Shown here piece by piece: positions 55,502 to 64,000 of a stretch of DNA of 64,000 bases (its first letter is position 1; every line of letters begins with the position of its first letter). This stretch comes from Paludibacteraceae bacterium. Its GTDB lineage: Bacteria; Bacteroidota; Bacteroidia; Bacteroidales; Paludibacteraceae. The notes below the pieces were generated by a model. That model worked only from the letters and a program-made list of their open reading frames with translations, searched no databases and was not told the origin of the DNA. The translations under genes were made by a program, and so were the position numbers. The stretch covers positions 1-64,000 of the forward strand of contig JAKSLA010000006.1 of assembly GCA_024401455.1 (NCBI GenBank). Direction: 5' to 3'.

Positions 55502-56890
55502 TTAACTTTGAGCATATTCACTATTCCAACTTGCCTCATCATCTCCTTTGGTCCCATCCAACTTGATGACAAAACTTTTCGCCGGGAAATATGGGGTGAT
55601 ATGAATATCCAGATATACACGGTCTTTTTGATTAGGGTCTCGTTCCAAACGCATAATCTTGGAACGCTCAATCAAACGGTCAGGCCCTTGAATATTATCC
55701 AAGAACTTTACAATCTGCGACCTCAAATCACGTTCTGTCATTCCGCTCCAATTCTCAAATGACCTTCGATTCAAAAAGTCAAAAAGAACTTTTGTGATAT
55801 AATCGAAAACGCGCACCACCGAATAGGTCTGTAAACCAAGGTTATCTCCATTAAAAAGTGTCTTTGCTGAAAATGCCATCACCTTGCCATATTCATTCAC
55901 CATCGGCACCAGTCCCATTGAATCTAATTGAGAAATCTCACTTTTTCGAAGAGGGAATGCTACAGACTCCACCTCGTTCAACCCACCATACTTCTTTCCT
56001 GCCGTCACTTGAGACATTAATGTCGAATATACCCTACCAGCCAAGGCAGCCGCAGGTGAGACATGCAAATCTTCTGTTTCGCCAATCTCTTTATATGCGG
56101 GACGTCCCACCAACCAATTACAGCACATCACCGTATTACTTCGGTAAGCATCCCCTCCAGCCAAATTAGCAGAATAGAACATATCTACCACATCGTCAGG
56201 ATTTTCCAAATCCGCAAAATCAGTAAAAAGCATTACCTTGTTCGAATTAGCAATCTTAGCCCATTTTTCGACCACCATATTAGAACCTAAATAGCCAGGA
56301 ATGACCAACAACGAGTAGTTGTCTCGCAAATCCAATCTATCATAATTCTGTTTCAATTCATCGGCCACATAATCAATAAAACGAGAATTGTCTAAATCAG
56401 TAATCTGTTCTGGCGATGCATTGACAATCGTAACATTCGATAATTTATCCACCTCCGTATTCTTGAAAAACAATTGGACAGAACGATACGAACGCTCTAA
56501 ATCCTTCACGGCATCAACGGCAATCATTTGGTTCTTAGTCAACAAATCACCAACACTATCGGCATTTGCCTTACATTGGCCAACCATATCAGAAACCGAC
56601 TGAGTACCAGTCAACAATTCAAGCCACAAATCAATCTTGCTGGCCAACTCCTTCCTTTCGTTAGCTTTCTGCTCCTCCACTAAAAACATTTTTTTTCTCG
56701 CCTTCCGCTCCGGATTAACATTTTGAATGCCATCAATTACCGACTCCAAAAATCCGAAACCTCCATAACGTGACAACCCGTTTATTGCCTGCTCCAATGC
56801 TTGTTGCGAAAAAACGGCGATATTTTCTTTAATTCCAGCCTGATAGGGCGTATTCTGCTCCGCCTGCTGCATAACTTCTCTTTCCGACAT
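55502..56890 (-). CDS. tssC: T6SS sheath large subunit TssC
   Basis: The 462-residue protein is of the Bacteroidota TssC type. It has the conserved central part with VTIVNASPEQITDLDNSRFIDYV, YSLLVIPGYLGSNM, a long helical N-terminus and the C-terminal DIHITPYFPAKSFVIKLDGT. It pairs with TssB to form the contractile sheath recycled by TssH. It lies 4 nt after tssB. The order Hcp-tssB-tssC-vgrG matches T6SSiii clusters. Confidence 0.92.
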   Translation of the reverse strand: MSEREVMQQAEQNTPYQAGIKENIAVFSQQALEQAINGLSRYGGFGFLESVIDGIQNVNPERKARKKMFLVEEQKANERKELASKIDLWLELLTGTQSVSDMVGQCKANADSVGDLLTKNQMIAVDAVKDLERSYRSVQLFFKNTEVDKLSNVTIVNASPEQITDLDNSRFIDYVADELKQNYDRLDLRDNYSLLVIPGYLGSNMVVEKWAKIANSNKVMLFTDFADLENPDDVVDMFYSANLAGGDAYRSNTVMCCNWLVGRPAYKEIGETEDLHVSPAAALAGRVYSTLMSQVTAGKKYGGLNEVESVAFPLRKSEISQLDSMGLVPMVNEYGKVMAFSAKTLFNGDNLGLQTYSVVRVFDYITKVLFDFLNRRSFENWSGMTERDLRSQIVKFLDNIQGPDRLIERSKIMRLERDPNQKDRVYLDIHITPYFPAKSFVIKLDGTKGDDEASWNSEYAQS

Positions 56891-56893
56891 CTT

Positions 56894-57352
56894 TTATAGT
56901 GTTGATGATTCTTTTAATTCATTTTTTAGTTGAGTAAGAGCTTGTACCATAGCCTGACGACTTTCTGCATTCTCCAATGCTTTTTGAAGCACCTTATTCG
57001 TACGAAGTTGCTTAACTAATTTTTCGTAAAACTCTTTTTTTATAGCCAAACTTCCCAAGAAAGGACTATTCTCCGTCATTTTCTTCACCTGGAAATCAGC
57101 TGTATTCGTGAATCTAAAATTTTCTTTGACAGTCTGACCGTCCATATTTTCAAATTCTACATCCACATTCGGCTGGAACTTGGCATAGACCTCCTCCACC
57201 GTTTTAAGATCGCCTACCGCTTCAGGCGAAATAGGTTCCTCGGATGTCAACATTCCGACAAACATCGTTCTATTCTGAGGAATATCGGCAATACCTTCTG
57301 AGGCATTTACCTTCACTTCATTTCCTCCAATCTCATAATTCATTATTCCCAT
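56894..57352 (-). CDS. tssB: T6SS sheath small subunit TssB
   Basis: The 152-residue product starts at MGIMNYEIGGNEVKVNASEG. The main body EEVYAKFQPNVDVEFENMDG and FRFTNTADFQVKKMTENSPF is the TssB core, and the C-terminus is a helix. The frame remains open upstream to 57436 within the end of the Hcp gene, but those 28 extra residues are not TssB-like, so the ATG at 57352 is chosen (57343 is another option). It assembles with TssC into the sheath. Confidence 0.9.
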   Translation of the reverse strand: MGIMNYEIGGNEVKVNASEGIADIPQNRTMFVGMLTSEEPISPEAVGDLKTVEEVYAKFQPNVDVEFENMDGQTVKENFRFTNTADFQVKKMTENSPFLGSLAIKKEFYEKLVKQLRTNKVLQKALENAESRQAMVQALTQLKNELKESSTL

Positions 57353-57420
57353 ATCTACTGCTTTCGTTTTTTGAACAAAGACTTGGTGCAGAAACCCACA
57401 CCAAGTCCACCAAACTTTCA

Positions 57421-57813
57421 TTATGCGACTGGCCAATTTTCTTCGTACTGAGCGCCGCCAATCTTAATAATCTGAGCTGAAATCGTGATGCGCAAAGTCA
57501 TCGGCGCATTACCAACGATGTCAATTCCCTCTTCAAAATCAATAACATACGCATTTTCGAAAGACAATTCTTTCATTTTTGACTCTTCGTCGCCTTTCTT
57601 AAAGACGATGCTTCCACTAAACGGTTTGAATTGGTTGACCATATGCTCCAAAATGGTAGTGTCTGCCGTGGATTCCACACGCACAGTAATACGTCCACCA
57701 TAAATGTTAGATGACGGACGTCCTTTTGAGTCAACATCACGATGTAGTTCGTACTTGCATTCAAGCACATCATACTCCTTTCCTCCTAAATTCAAAGATG
57801 ATCTAAAAGCCAT
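57421..57813 (-). CDS. tssD: T6SS tube protein TssD (Hcp), main copy
   Basis: The 130-residue protein fits Bacteroidota Hcp: AFRSSLNLGGKEYDVLECKY at the start, RDVDSKGRPSSNIYGGRITV and a C-terminal TLRITISAQIIKIGGAQYEENW. Hexamers stack into the inner tube. It is immediately upstream of tssB, the usual place of the structural Hcp, and has its own -7 element, TATGTTTG, with a 12-bp palindrome in the promoter region. Two more Hcp-like genes are upstream. Confidence 0.92.
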   Translation of the reverse strand: MAFRSSLNLGGKEYDVLECKYELHRDVDSKGRPSSNIYGGRITVRVESTADTTILEHMVNQFKPFSGSIVFKKGDEESKMKELSFENAYVIDFEEGIDIVGNAPMTLRITISAQIIKIGGAQYEENWPVA

Positions 57814-57852
57814 ACTTAAAAAATTAAATTAAAACATTATTAAATTATTACT

Positions 57853-57880
57853 CAAACATATACGATTGGCCAATCTAATA
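57853..57880 (-). promoter_or_regulatory. Candidate hcp promoter with palindromic operator
   Basis: On the minus strand a perfect -7 box TATGTTTG (57860-57853) stands 40 bp before the hcp ATG. A perfect 12-bp palindrome GATTGGCCAATC lies at 57864-57875, in what would be the promoter spacer. The -33 box is poor. It could be a repressor site for the hcp-tssB-tssC-vgrG-effector transcript. Confidence 0.45.
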
Positions 57881-57936
57881 TCGAGTATTTCTATTTTTTC
57901 AATGATTTGTTTTCTCAGAAGCAAACAGAACTTGTT

Positions 57937-58365
57937 TCATTCAATCCAACCAGACTCTAATAAGATTCCGTTGAAAGATATTTCCTTTGCTGAGACAAGT
58001 AACGATGCATGCGTACCTTTTCCCATATTGACTCTTTGTTTGAGATACACACACGCCGCTTCCACAAAAGCGATACGCAACGGCGCCGTTCCCGTCTGAT
58101 TCTTAAAAACGACTTCGCCACTCTTACGCATCCAACGACTCGTTGCCCACTGCAGCAACAATTCATCTGGAAGCTGAGAAAGTGTAAGATTCAACTTTGC
58201 CCCTTTCACCTCAAACTGAGGCTCTCCTCGATTGTCAACTTGCTGCATTAAAGAAGTTGAAAATGCGGCAATAGGATAAATCTTACCCATAAAGTGCAAT
58301 TCAGCAAAAACATTTCCGTCAGGTTGAGAGAACGGTGACAACAATGAACTAATATCGTATTTCAT
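57937..58365 (-). CDS. Hcp-like TssD paralogue, diverged
   Basis: The 142-residue product has the Hcp pattern with N-terminal beta strands, a central DNRGEPQFEVKGAKLNLTLSQLP-type segment (compare DENGKPQGEVRAGKLTLSFANLP of the next gene) and a C-terminal VNMGKGTHASLLVSAKEISF. It is more diverged than the copy at 58377. Extra TssD-like proteins are common in T6SSiii loci and may form special tube positions or carry particular effectors; its role is not known. Confidence 0.8.
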   Translation of the reverse strand: MKYDISSLLSPFSQPDGNVFAELHFMGKIYPIAAFSTSLMQQVDNRGEPQFEVKGAKLNLTLSQLPDELLLQWATSRWMRKSGEVVFKNQTGTAPLRIAFVEAACVYLKQRVNMGKGTHASLLVSAKEISFNGILLESGWIE

Positions 58366-58376
58366 ACCCTACCCGT

Positions 58377-58820
58377 TTATACATTTTTCCATTCATTTTC
58401 CACCTTCACTTCTCCCAACAGAAGATTTTTTGCCACTATCGAAAGAACCGTTGAACAATAATTCTCATCGTCCTCCTTATAGTTAATATCAAGGGCTACG
58501 CAAGCACCATTAGAGAAAGATACCTTCTGTATAGGCATTCCGTCCATATCAAAAACCACAATATTGCCGTCTTTATATTTTCGAGAATTGAGAATCCACT
58601 CCAACATCTCCGTCGTCGGTAAATTGGCAAATGAGAGCGTCAATTTCCCAGCACGCACTTCTCCCTGTGGCTTACCATTCTCATCCGTATCCTGTACTAT
58701 ATCATAGGAAAAGTCAAACAATTCAATTTTTGGCTCTCCCTTATCTACCAAAAGAGGACTTCCCTGACCTAAGAGACCATAAGTCGCACTTAACTGCAAA
58801 ACACTTTTATATCCAAACAT
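58377..58820 (-). CDS. Hcp-like TssD paralogue
   Basis: The 147-residue product shows the type VI tube protein pattern: FGYKSVLQLSATYGLLG, LFDFSYDIVQDTDENGKPQG, EVRAGKLTLSFANLPTTEML and a C-terminal NYCSTVLSIVAKNLLLGEVK. It is separated by 11 nt from the next Hcp-like gene and by 43 nt from tssR. Together there are three TssD-family genes in a row. Confidence 0.85.
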   Translation of the reverse strand: MFGYKSVLQLSATYGLLGQGSPLLVDKGEPKIELFDFSYDIVQDTDENGKPQGEVRAGKLTLSFANLPTTEMLEWILNSRKYKDGNIVVFDMDGMPIQKVSFSNGACVALDINYKEDDENYCSTVLSIVAKNLLLGEVKVENEWKNV

Positions 58821-58863
58821 CTTTTTTCTTATTAATCAAACAAACAAGTCAAACCACATTTAT

Positions 58864-61302
58864 CTACGGCAAACAATCCGCCTCTATTCGATAGTAGATC
58901 TGACCATTAAACTCAAACCTGTTAGCAGAAGCAATTGCCTCATCTAACAGCTTCTCTTTACGCAAAAAATACTCTTGTAGTTCATCAATTTCTCTATCTA
59001 CAATTCTTTTTTTCTTCCTGAGATCTTTTAATACATACCGATTCATCTCCTTATTGAAAGAGGGTAAAGAACAAATAACCTGCTGATTTTCAGAAAGCGT
59101 CATACGTTTTAGATTTCGCTTACTTTGAGAATAGACCTTCTCATCTTGTGCCCATTCAATGAATGCATTACGCATTTTCTTTCGAGATTTTGAAGTATTC
59201 AAATACCTATGAGGAAGAGAATCTGACGCTGCCAATTGCGTATGTTCTTCTAAATCCAAGCAAGACCGACCTCTCTCCTTTGTGGATTTTTTGGATGACG
59301 AATATTTATAGTCCACCCTATACTTGGTTACATCTTGCATATAAGATTTAATCCTATTCAACTCTTTTTCTGTCAAGAAAAGGAAATATTTTCCCTTCTC
59401 CATGTTTGCTTTTTCTACTTGTAAATTCACAGAGAATCTTGTATAAGGATCCAATGTGGACATCGGTTGAAACAGAATCGGATTTAATTCAAATTTGCCA
59501 TCTATTCCATTTAATTCCAACCAAGTAGGATACATAGAAGTCCGTCCGACACCCGCTTGCTTAAATGCCTTCTGAATTCGTGACAGTATGTCTTCATTAT
59601 CCGAGACTATCTCCGCCACTATCGAATCGACAACAGAAACAAGCATGTCTGGCGGCAAAAGTTCCTTTTTCTTAGGGAATAAAATCCAACCTTGCCACAT
59701 ACTATTGCGAGGATAGTCCAAGGCATATACATTCTCCGATATTTCACGATATTGGTTATTCATTGACAACTGTTCCGAATGGACCAAATAATGACGTTTT
59801 TTTTGACTGAGTTTAGCAGACGAACGGCTAATCATATCTTCCACTTGGAGAACAAAATTATTAAACGAATTCCCTTGATCAGAATAAATTTGACACCCTA
59901 CCAAACGAGCATTCAACTCAACTAAGTTATCAATAACAGATGATTCTACTTGAGATTTATAATTTCCATTTTCTCCTATTAAAACAAATACATTACACTC
60001 TTCCTTATAATCTGACACCCAACGAAAAGATTGTTTCAAGGCTTTCCAAGCATCTCCACTAAATGAAACAGGACGATTAATTAATCTGTCACCATATCGT
60101 TCTAAAGAAGTCAACACCGTATCAATATCAGTACTCAAAGGAAAAGATCGCATATTTTTACCATCGTTTTCAAATCCGATTTCATATCCTAATCGAAACG
60201 TCATATTAGATTCATGCTTTCTAAATATCTCTGCCAAATGCCGAAACGAAGAGGCTAACTGACCGAACTTATCAAAAACTTGCCTTTGATCAGAAAAGAC
60301 TAACATTACATTGATGTGCTTTCTATCTAAAGTCATCTTATCTAACATTGGGCGTCGAATAGGCGCACCTGAAAGACCAAACACAAAATTCCGTTTATCA
60401 TCCATCAATGGAACATTTACGGTCGTACGAACGACAGACAAACTATCATACTGATTACAAATAGAGTAAATTGGATGCCACCCCTTAAAATCAGGTAATT
60501 CTGATGCCTCAAAATTCTCTTCGTGCAACAAACTTGAAACATTCACATCCTCTTTCCAAGCACTCTCAAAAGGGACCTCTTTATAGTTCCAATAGAGATA
60601 CTCCCCTAATGGCATAACCAACGAAGATGATACCCACCCAGCAACCATCGACGAAGCATTTTCTGGCGTAAAACTTTCTTTTCCCACTACAAGACATTTA
60701 CGTTTATCAACACTTTTTTTAGCCAAGAAAATGGGTTGTTGAAATGGTATTTGAGCTTTCGGAGTCAATAACTCTGGCTCATGAAAAAGTACCACCGAAT
60801 TTTCCGAGAAAAAGTCCGAACTGCGCACAATCGGATTCGTATCCTTCACCATCGTCATCATCTTGATGACAAAGCCAGTTGCAACATCCGTAGCCGGCCG
60901 AGAAGAGAGAAGCAGATTTTCTTTATGCATCCACCCATAGTATTCCACCTTAGATTTATCCTTAATCTGGCCATTCTCAAAAAATTTCGGATCAAACTTC
61001 ACCAACTTCAAGAAATCGCCCTTCTCTCCAATCACAGCAAATGGCTCCAAAAACGCTGCTTCCTTCATTTGTACTTTCCCGCCTGGATTATAGAACGTTG
61101 CATTCCTATTCCTATCAGAATAGACAATCCAAGGAGTACGTTTATCTACCGAATTGGGTACAGCCACTTCGCCACAACAATAATTTCGGCTATACTCTTT
61201 CGGGGTCTTCTTCACTTTCGTAAAATAATTGATTGGGGAACAGCCCACCAACCATAGAGAAGAAAGCAACAAAACAAAAAATATCTTCACCATCTTATTC
61301 AT
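58864..61302 (-). CDS. tssR: T6SSiii envelope protein TssR, lipoprotein
   Basis: The 812-residue protein has a lipoprotein signal (VLLLSSLWLVGC, Cys 21), so it should reach the periplasm or outer membrane. The middle part (about 330-490) with INVMLVFSDQRQVFDKFG and NVFVLIGENGNYKSQVE resembles a VWA-type fold, and the C-terminus is helical and basic. Size and position fit TssR, one of the proteins (TssN-TssR) that replace the TssJLM membrane complex in Bacteroidota. Its ATG overlaps the PKD gene stop by four bases. Confidence 0.75.
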   Translation of the reverse strand: MNKMVKIFFVLLLSSLWLVGCSPINYFTKVKKTPKEYSRNYCCGEVAVPNSVDKRTPWIVYSDRNRNATFYNPGGKVQMKEAAFLEPFAVIGEKGDFLKLVKFDPKFFENGQIKDKSKVEYYGWMHKENLLLSSRPATDVATGFVIKMMTMVKDTNPIVRSSDFFSENSVVLFHEPELLTPKAQIPFQQPIFLAKKSVDKRKCLVVGKESFTPENASSMVAGWVSSSLVMPLGEYLYWNYKEVPFESAWKEDVNVSSLLHEENFEASELPDFKGWHPIYSICNQYDSLSVVRTTVNVPLMDDKRNFVFGLSGAPIRRPMLDKMTLDRKHINVMLVFSDQRQVFDKFGQLASSFRHLAEIFRKHESNMTFRLGYEIGFENDGKNMRSFPLSTDIDTVLTSLERYGDRLINRPVSFSGDAWKALKQSFRWVSDYKEECNVFVLIGENGNYKSQVESSVIDNLVELNARLVGCQIYSDQGNSFNNFVLQVEDMISRSSAKLSQKKRHYLVHSEQLSMNNQYREISENVYALDYPRNSMWQGWILFPKKKELLPPDMLVSVVDSIVAEIVSDNEDILSRIQKAFKQAGVGRTSMYPTWLELNGIDGKFELNPILFQPMSTLDPYTRFSVNLQVEKANMEKGKYFLFLTEKELNRIKSYMQDVTKYRVDYKYSSSKKSTKERGRSCLDLEEHTQLAASDSLPHRYLNTSKSRKKMRNAFIEWAQDEKVYSQSKRNLKRMTLSENQQVICSLPSFNKEMNRYVLKDLRKKKRIVDREIDELQEYFLRKEKLLDEAIASANRFEFNGQIYYRIEADCLP

Positions 61303-62192
61303 AAATTATCTTTTGACGAACTTTGACTTACCAACAATTTCTTAATTCCACTCTCATCCGGCAATGATTCTATCACCACCTCATTAATGATCGTGCTACG
61401 CTGTCGCCCCATAATATTCAAACCGTAACAATACGAATAAAAGTCATTCTCTTTTTCATTGTTCACTAAAACAATCACCTCCGAATTGCCACCAAGATAC
61501 TTCTTGAGAACATAATTATAATCCTCGTTAAAAGTGCGCTTGTCTATAATTCTTTGAAGATGCTCTTGAATATCTGACGCTATTAGGGAGAAGACATCTG
61601 ACGAGTCAGCATCAGCAAATTCGGGCAACACTTCTATAGAATGAACTATAGGATACTCCATATTTTCAGTCAAAAGACGAACTTCATAACATCCTGGCAA
61701 CGAATATGAATAAATCGGATTTTTATCTTGAGAATCCAACATACCCGACAAGCCGAACTCCCAACGCCAATCATTTGCATTTCCATCTGCCATAAAGACT
61801 ACCCGCTCATTTTGAACCACTTGCTTTGGTGCAACAATCCGGATGGGACGGCGGATAAGACCGCGCTTTCGTTTCGAGACATTCACCACAAAAAAAGCTT
61901 CCAATGCATCGTCAACAGTCAGACGAACTTGATACTTTCCTTCCTTCGCAAATTGATAAAAACCACTTCGCTGATAACTATCCTCACCATCTCCAAACTC
62001 CCAATGAACTTTCTCCGCACCCATTGTACTGTCTTTGTAGAACAGAGAATCATTCAACGCCATCTCCTTGGGAGAAACAGAAGCTCGAACGACTCTTCCG
62101 CCTATAGTAAACTTGAGCACCAACAAAAAGATCAACACAAAACTTAATAGAAAGAGAACGCATAACATTCCTCTTGAAAAAAACGACTTCAT
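61299..62192 (-). CDS. T6SSiii PKD-domain membrane protein (TssP-like)
   Basis: The 297-residue protein has one N-terminal transmembrane helix (LCVLFLLSFVLIFLLVLKF), then two PKD-like beta domains, the first with VHWEFGDGEDSYQRSGFYQF (about 60-80) and the second with DWRWEFGLSGMLDSQDKNPI. A further 100-residue alpha/beta part follows, ending in a polar tail. It would be in the inner membrane with its mass in the periplasm. I place it in the T6SSiii membrane complex, most probably TssP; I am unsure which letter name applies. Confidence 0.7.
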   Translation of the reverse strand: MKSFFSRGMLCVLFLLSFVLIFLLVLKFTIGGRVVRASVSPKEMALNDSLFYKDSTMGAEKVHWEFGDGEDSYQRSGFYQFAKEGKYQVRLTVDDALEAFFVVNVSKRKRGLIRRPIRIVAPKQVVQNERVVFMADGNANDWRWEFGLSGMLDSQDKNPIYSYSLPGCYEVRLLTENMEYPIVHSIEVLPEFADADSSDVFSLIASDIQEHLQRIIDKRTFNEDYNYVLKKYLGGNSEVIVLVNNEKENDFYSYCYGLNIMGRQRSTIINEVVIESLPDESGIKKLLVSQSSSKDNL

Positions 62193-62199
62193 ACAACTA

Positions 62200-62700
62200 T
62201 CACTGCATAAAATTTAGTTTCTTTTTTTCCACTCCACTCCTACAACGCTCTAAATCAGCGTTGAACAATTCTATGTTCTTCTTGGAAGACCAAAGACGCT
62301 CTTTGTCGAACATCCGCATCTCATAAAACAATGCAACGTATTCAAACATACGATAACGATCATCGTGCTTGTTCTTCACATATAGTTTACGAATTTCACC
62401 AAGTGAGTAATTAATTTCCCGCTTCTCATACGACGCATTCAAACTTGGATCCACTTTTGCTATTCGACCATCAACAAACTGAATGCGAGCCAACTCCTTC
62501 ATCTGTACCTTACGGAACGATTCCACTTTAGACATCTGTTCCAAAGCTGCCTGTTTTCCGTCGGCAAACTGATAATCCGTTCGCACAAAGAAAAGGATGA
62601 AGCAACACAATACAGATGCCACCAAAAAGATTATCAAAACATAAAAAAAGACAATCGTCCTCTCTCTATTATTCATTTGTCCCATAACTGCATCATTCAT
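62200..62700 (-). CDS. T6SSiii single-pass membrane protein, TssO-like (second copy)
   Basis: The 166-residue product starts MNDAVMGQMNNRERTIVFFY, has one transmembrane helix (VFFYVLIIFLVASVLCCFIL) and a helical periplasmic domain (RTDYQFADGKQAALEQMSKV.. on). An ATG at 62787 is also in frame but lies within the preceding gene, so the ATG at 62700, right after that gene's stop, is chosen. The layout, a short basic N-terminus, one TM helix and coiled periplasmic part, is that of TssO. The neighbouring gene has the same layout, so one is probably TssO and the other a related component. Confidence 0.65.
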   Translation of the reverse strand: MNDAVMGQMNNRERTIVFFYVLIIFLVASVLCCFILFFVRTDYQFADGKQAALEQMSKVESFRKVQMKELARIQFVDGRIAKVDPSLNASYEKREINYSLGEIRKLYVKNKHDDRYRMFEYVALFYEMRMFDKERLWSSKKNIELFNADLERCRSGVEKKKLNFMQ

Positions 62701-62704
62701 AAAA

Positions 62705-63211
62705 CTACTTCTTTGAATAAACCATTTTCCCGACTCGCATCTTTCGTGTAATAGAACGACTTTCTCCACTACATTGAATAAGGTCATCCTTCACTGTCTG
62801 TTCTTGTTTGCGCAAAGAAGAGATGGAATCTCGGACATGCAACAAATCATCTAAACGAGTCAATAAATGATTATGAATCAACACATCCTCTTGCGGCAAA
62901 CGCCCAACTATCGCAGCGACCTCCATCTTTCGTGACACCAAAGAACGCATCAAAAAGTCAGGATTCACATCTTCTGATAGTTCAAAGGCACCATACAGAT
63001 TGAAAATCTCATCAAAACTTTCTACTATATAATTTTGTTCATTATAAATACGTTCACTTTCATCCATCTTCACACTGATTTTTGCCACCTCCACTTCAGA
63101 AGTAAAAAAAAACACTGAAATACAAAGTTGAGTGACGGCTACTGCCATCATCAAGAAAACGGAAAAACGAAGATACCCCCGTATGACATCCTTATGATTA
63201 ATTGCCTTCAT
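62705..63211 (-). CDS. T6SSiii single-pass membrane protein, TssO-like (first copy)
   Basis: The 168-residue protein begins MKAINHKDVIRGYLRFSVFL with one transmembrane helix (FLMMAVAVTQLCISVFFF), then a helical, probably coiled-coil, periplasmic domain (LLTRLDDLLHVRDSISSLRK). The short N-terminal motif and size fit TssO of Bacteroidota. It is 8 nt after tssG and 4 nt before the next gene, in a tight operon. It likely belongs to the TssN-R membrane complex anchoring the baseplate. Confidence 0.68.
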   Translation of the reverse strand: MKAINHKDVIRGYLRFSVFLMMAVAVTQLCISVFFFTSEVEVAKISVKMDESERIYNEQNYIVESFDEIFNLYGAFELSEDVNPDFLMRSLVSRKMEVAAIVGRLPQEDVLIHNHLLTRLDDLLHVRDSISSLRKQEQTVKDDLIQCSGESRSITRKMRVGKMVYSKK

Positions 63212-63219
63212 ATCATTAA

Positions 63220-64000
63220 TTAATTCAACACTGACGTAAAACCTAATACTGGATAAGACATCTCGCTTTCTGACAAATAAAAAAGCGAGTCCTGTTTAGC
63301 CACTCCAATTTCAATGCGCAACTCGGCATCTGCCGGAACAAAAAGGTTCAAGATGCGGACCAACTGCTTGAAAGCGGGACTTTGCTCATAAAACAAATCT
63401 TGCCTTTGCCTTGACAAGCCTCTAATTCGCACCTTTACAACGGGTAACGAAATCGAAACGCTATTACCAAGTATGGAGTCTTCTCCTAACCCTACCTCTC
63501 CGAGACGCCAGCAAAACATTCCTTCACAAGGAATCTGCTCCATTCTATGCTCAACAAACACCTCACAATCCAAGAAAATTGACAACAAACGTCCGATTTC
63601 TGACTCAGAAAGCACTCGGTGACAATGCGTTATAAAATATAGCAGTAGCAATGACTTTTCGGTCGGAAGCCCCTGCACTATAGACCAATGCCGCCCTACA
63701 AGTCGAACGAAATCATCGTATTTCGTCTTTTTATCCAAACATAGTTCATAAAGTTGAGCGACGACAGACATTCTATCTATAGCCATTTCGAATGGTTTGA
63801 AAAAGAAACGAGCTCTGAATGTTTCTTGCCGTCCTCGTCCTTGTCCGTCGTGAATAGCCTGCCGACTCTTTCCCCCTGCATTGGGAACATTATGAAACAA
63901 TCCTTCCGGAAGCGACTCATACAAATCCCGACGTCTGAAAGCCACATTCACAAACTCCTTCAATTGATCATGCGAAAACTCTCGCGAAATAGACTCCACG
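63220..64000 (-). CDS. tssG: T6SS baseplate protein TssG, N-terminus beyond window
   Basis: About 260 residues are visible. The end DSLFYLSESEMSYPVLGFTSVL fits the TssG C-terminal rule (the RLGWTSWL-type motif of TssG/VasB), and FFKPFEMAIDRMSVVAQLYE is like its N-terminal core. A GTG at 63999 exists, but the frame is open to the edge and the family is usually near 300 residues, so the true start is probably outside. It works with TssF, E and K, which are not in the window. Confidence 0.7.
   Translation of the reverse strand, partial: VESISREFSHDQLKEFVNVAFRRRDLYESLPEGLFHNVPNAGGKSRQAIHDGQGRGRQETFRARFFFKPFEMAIDRMSVVAQLYELCLDKKTKYDDFVRLVGRHWSIVQGLPTEKSLLLLYFITHCHRVLSESEIGRLLSIFLDCEVFVEHRMEQIPCEGMFCWRLGEVGLGEDSILGNSVSISLPVVKVRIRGLSRQRQDLFYEQSPAFKQLVRILNLFVPADAELRIEIGVAKQDSLFYLSESEMSYPVLGFTSVLN

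Noticed and set aside
57353-57436. Upstream start for TssB overlapping the hcp gene
   Set aside because: The 28 added residues (Trp-rich) come from the end of hcp in another frame and have no TssB similarity.

Overview
The window reads as chromosomal DNA of a Bacteroidota member, most likely order Bacteroidales. Evidence: promoters of the TTTG-N19-21-TAnnTTTG type in front of several genes, almost no Shine-Dalgarno sequences, an LpxC-FabZ fusion, a moxR/bat aerotolerance operon, a TPR/FISUMP/Ig-repeat secretome, and a type VI secretion system of the Bacteroidota subtype (T6SSiii). Genus cannot be fixed from the sequence.

Layout. 1-3.8 kb: 5' part of a very long secreted Ig-like repeat protein that runs off the left edge. 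4.2-9.1 kb: four minus-strand cell-wall/carbohydrate genes (GHL10 glycosidase, NamZ muramidase, GH5_2 endoglucanase without signal peptide, MtgA transglycosylase). 9.4-12.4 kb: a MetE-like methyltransferase divergent from an Lrp regulator, with four copies of a short stand-alone transcription unit (promoter, conserved leader, 10-bp hairpin with TGGGAA loop, U tract) that looks like a small-RNA family. 12.5-17.2 kb: phenylacetate-CoA ligase divergent from a four-subunit 2-oxoacid:ferredoxin oxidoreductase. 17.4-20.4 kb: polyprenol-phosphate mannosyltransferase-like GT2, pyrC, a small HTH protein and tRNA-Leu(CAG). 20.4-28 kb: a FISUMP remnant, a C_GCAxxG_C_C redox protein, a TPR protein, lpxA, lpxC-fabZ, lpxD, an HD phosphohydrolase and pyrF. 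28.2-30.1 kb: SpoIID-like protein and an orphan. 30.3-38.9 kb: bat operon (moxR, DUF58, BatA-associated protein, batA-E). 39.1-43.2 kb: an HU protein, an HU-transmembrane-LysM fusion, and dxs.

43.5-64 kb, all minus strand: T6SSiii. Read in transcription order it holds tssG (truncated by the window edge), two single-TM TssO-like proteins, a PKD membrane protein, TssR lipoprotein, three TssD/Hcp paralogues, TssB, TssC, VgrG, an unknown small gene, a PAAR-like/GH19 effector, an M23 endopeptidase, two paralogous candidate immunity proteins, and ClpV. TssE, F, K, N and Q are not seen and would be expected beyond the right edge.

Most notable points: (a) the PAAR-GH19 effector and the M23 peptidase appear to be one bifunctional peptidoglycan-degrading effector split by a single-base shift at a run of eight T; (b) its two candidate immunity genes are paralogues, one a lipoprotein and one without signal peptide; (c) the four-copy small-RNA family with stem covariation; (d) an HU-TM-LysM protein that could connect DNA to the envelope; (e) a family of about 27-bp intergenic repeats with consensus near AATCGGGGATTTTATAGAA.
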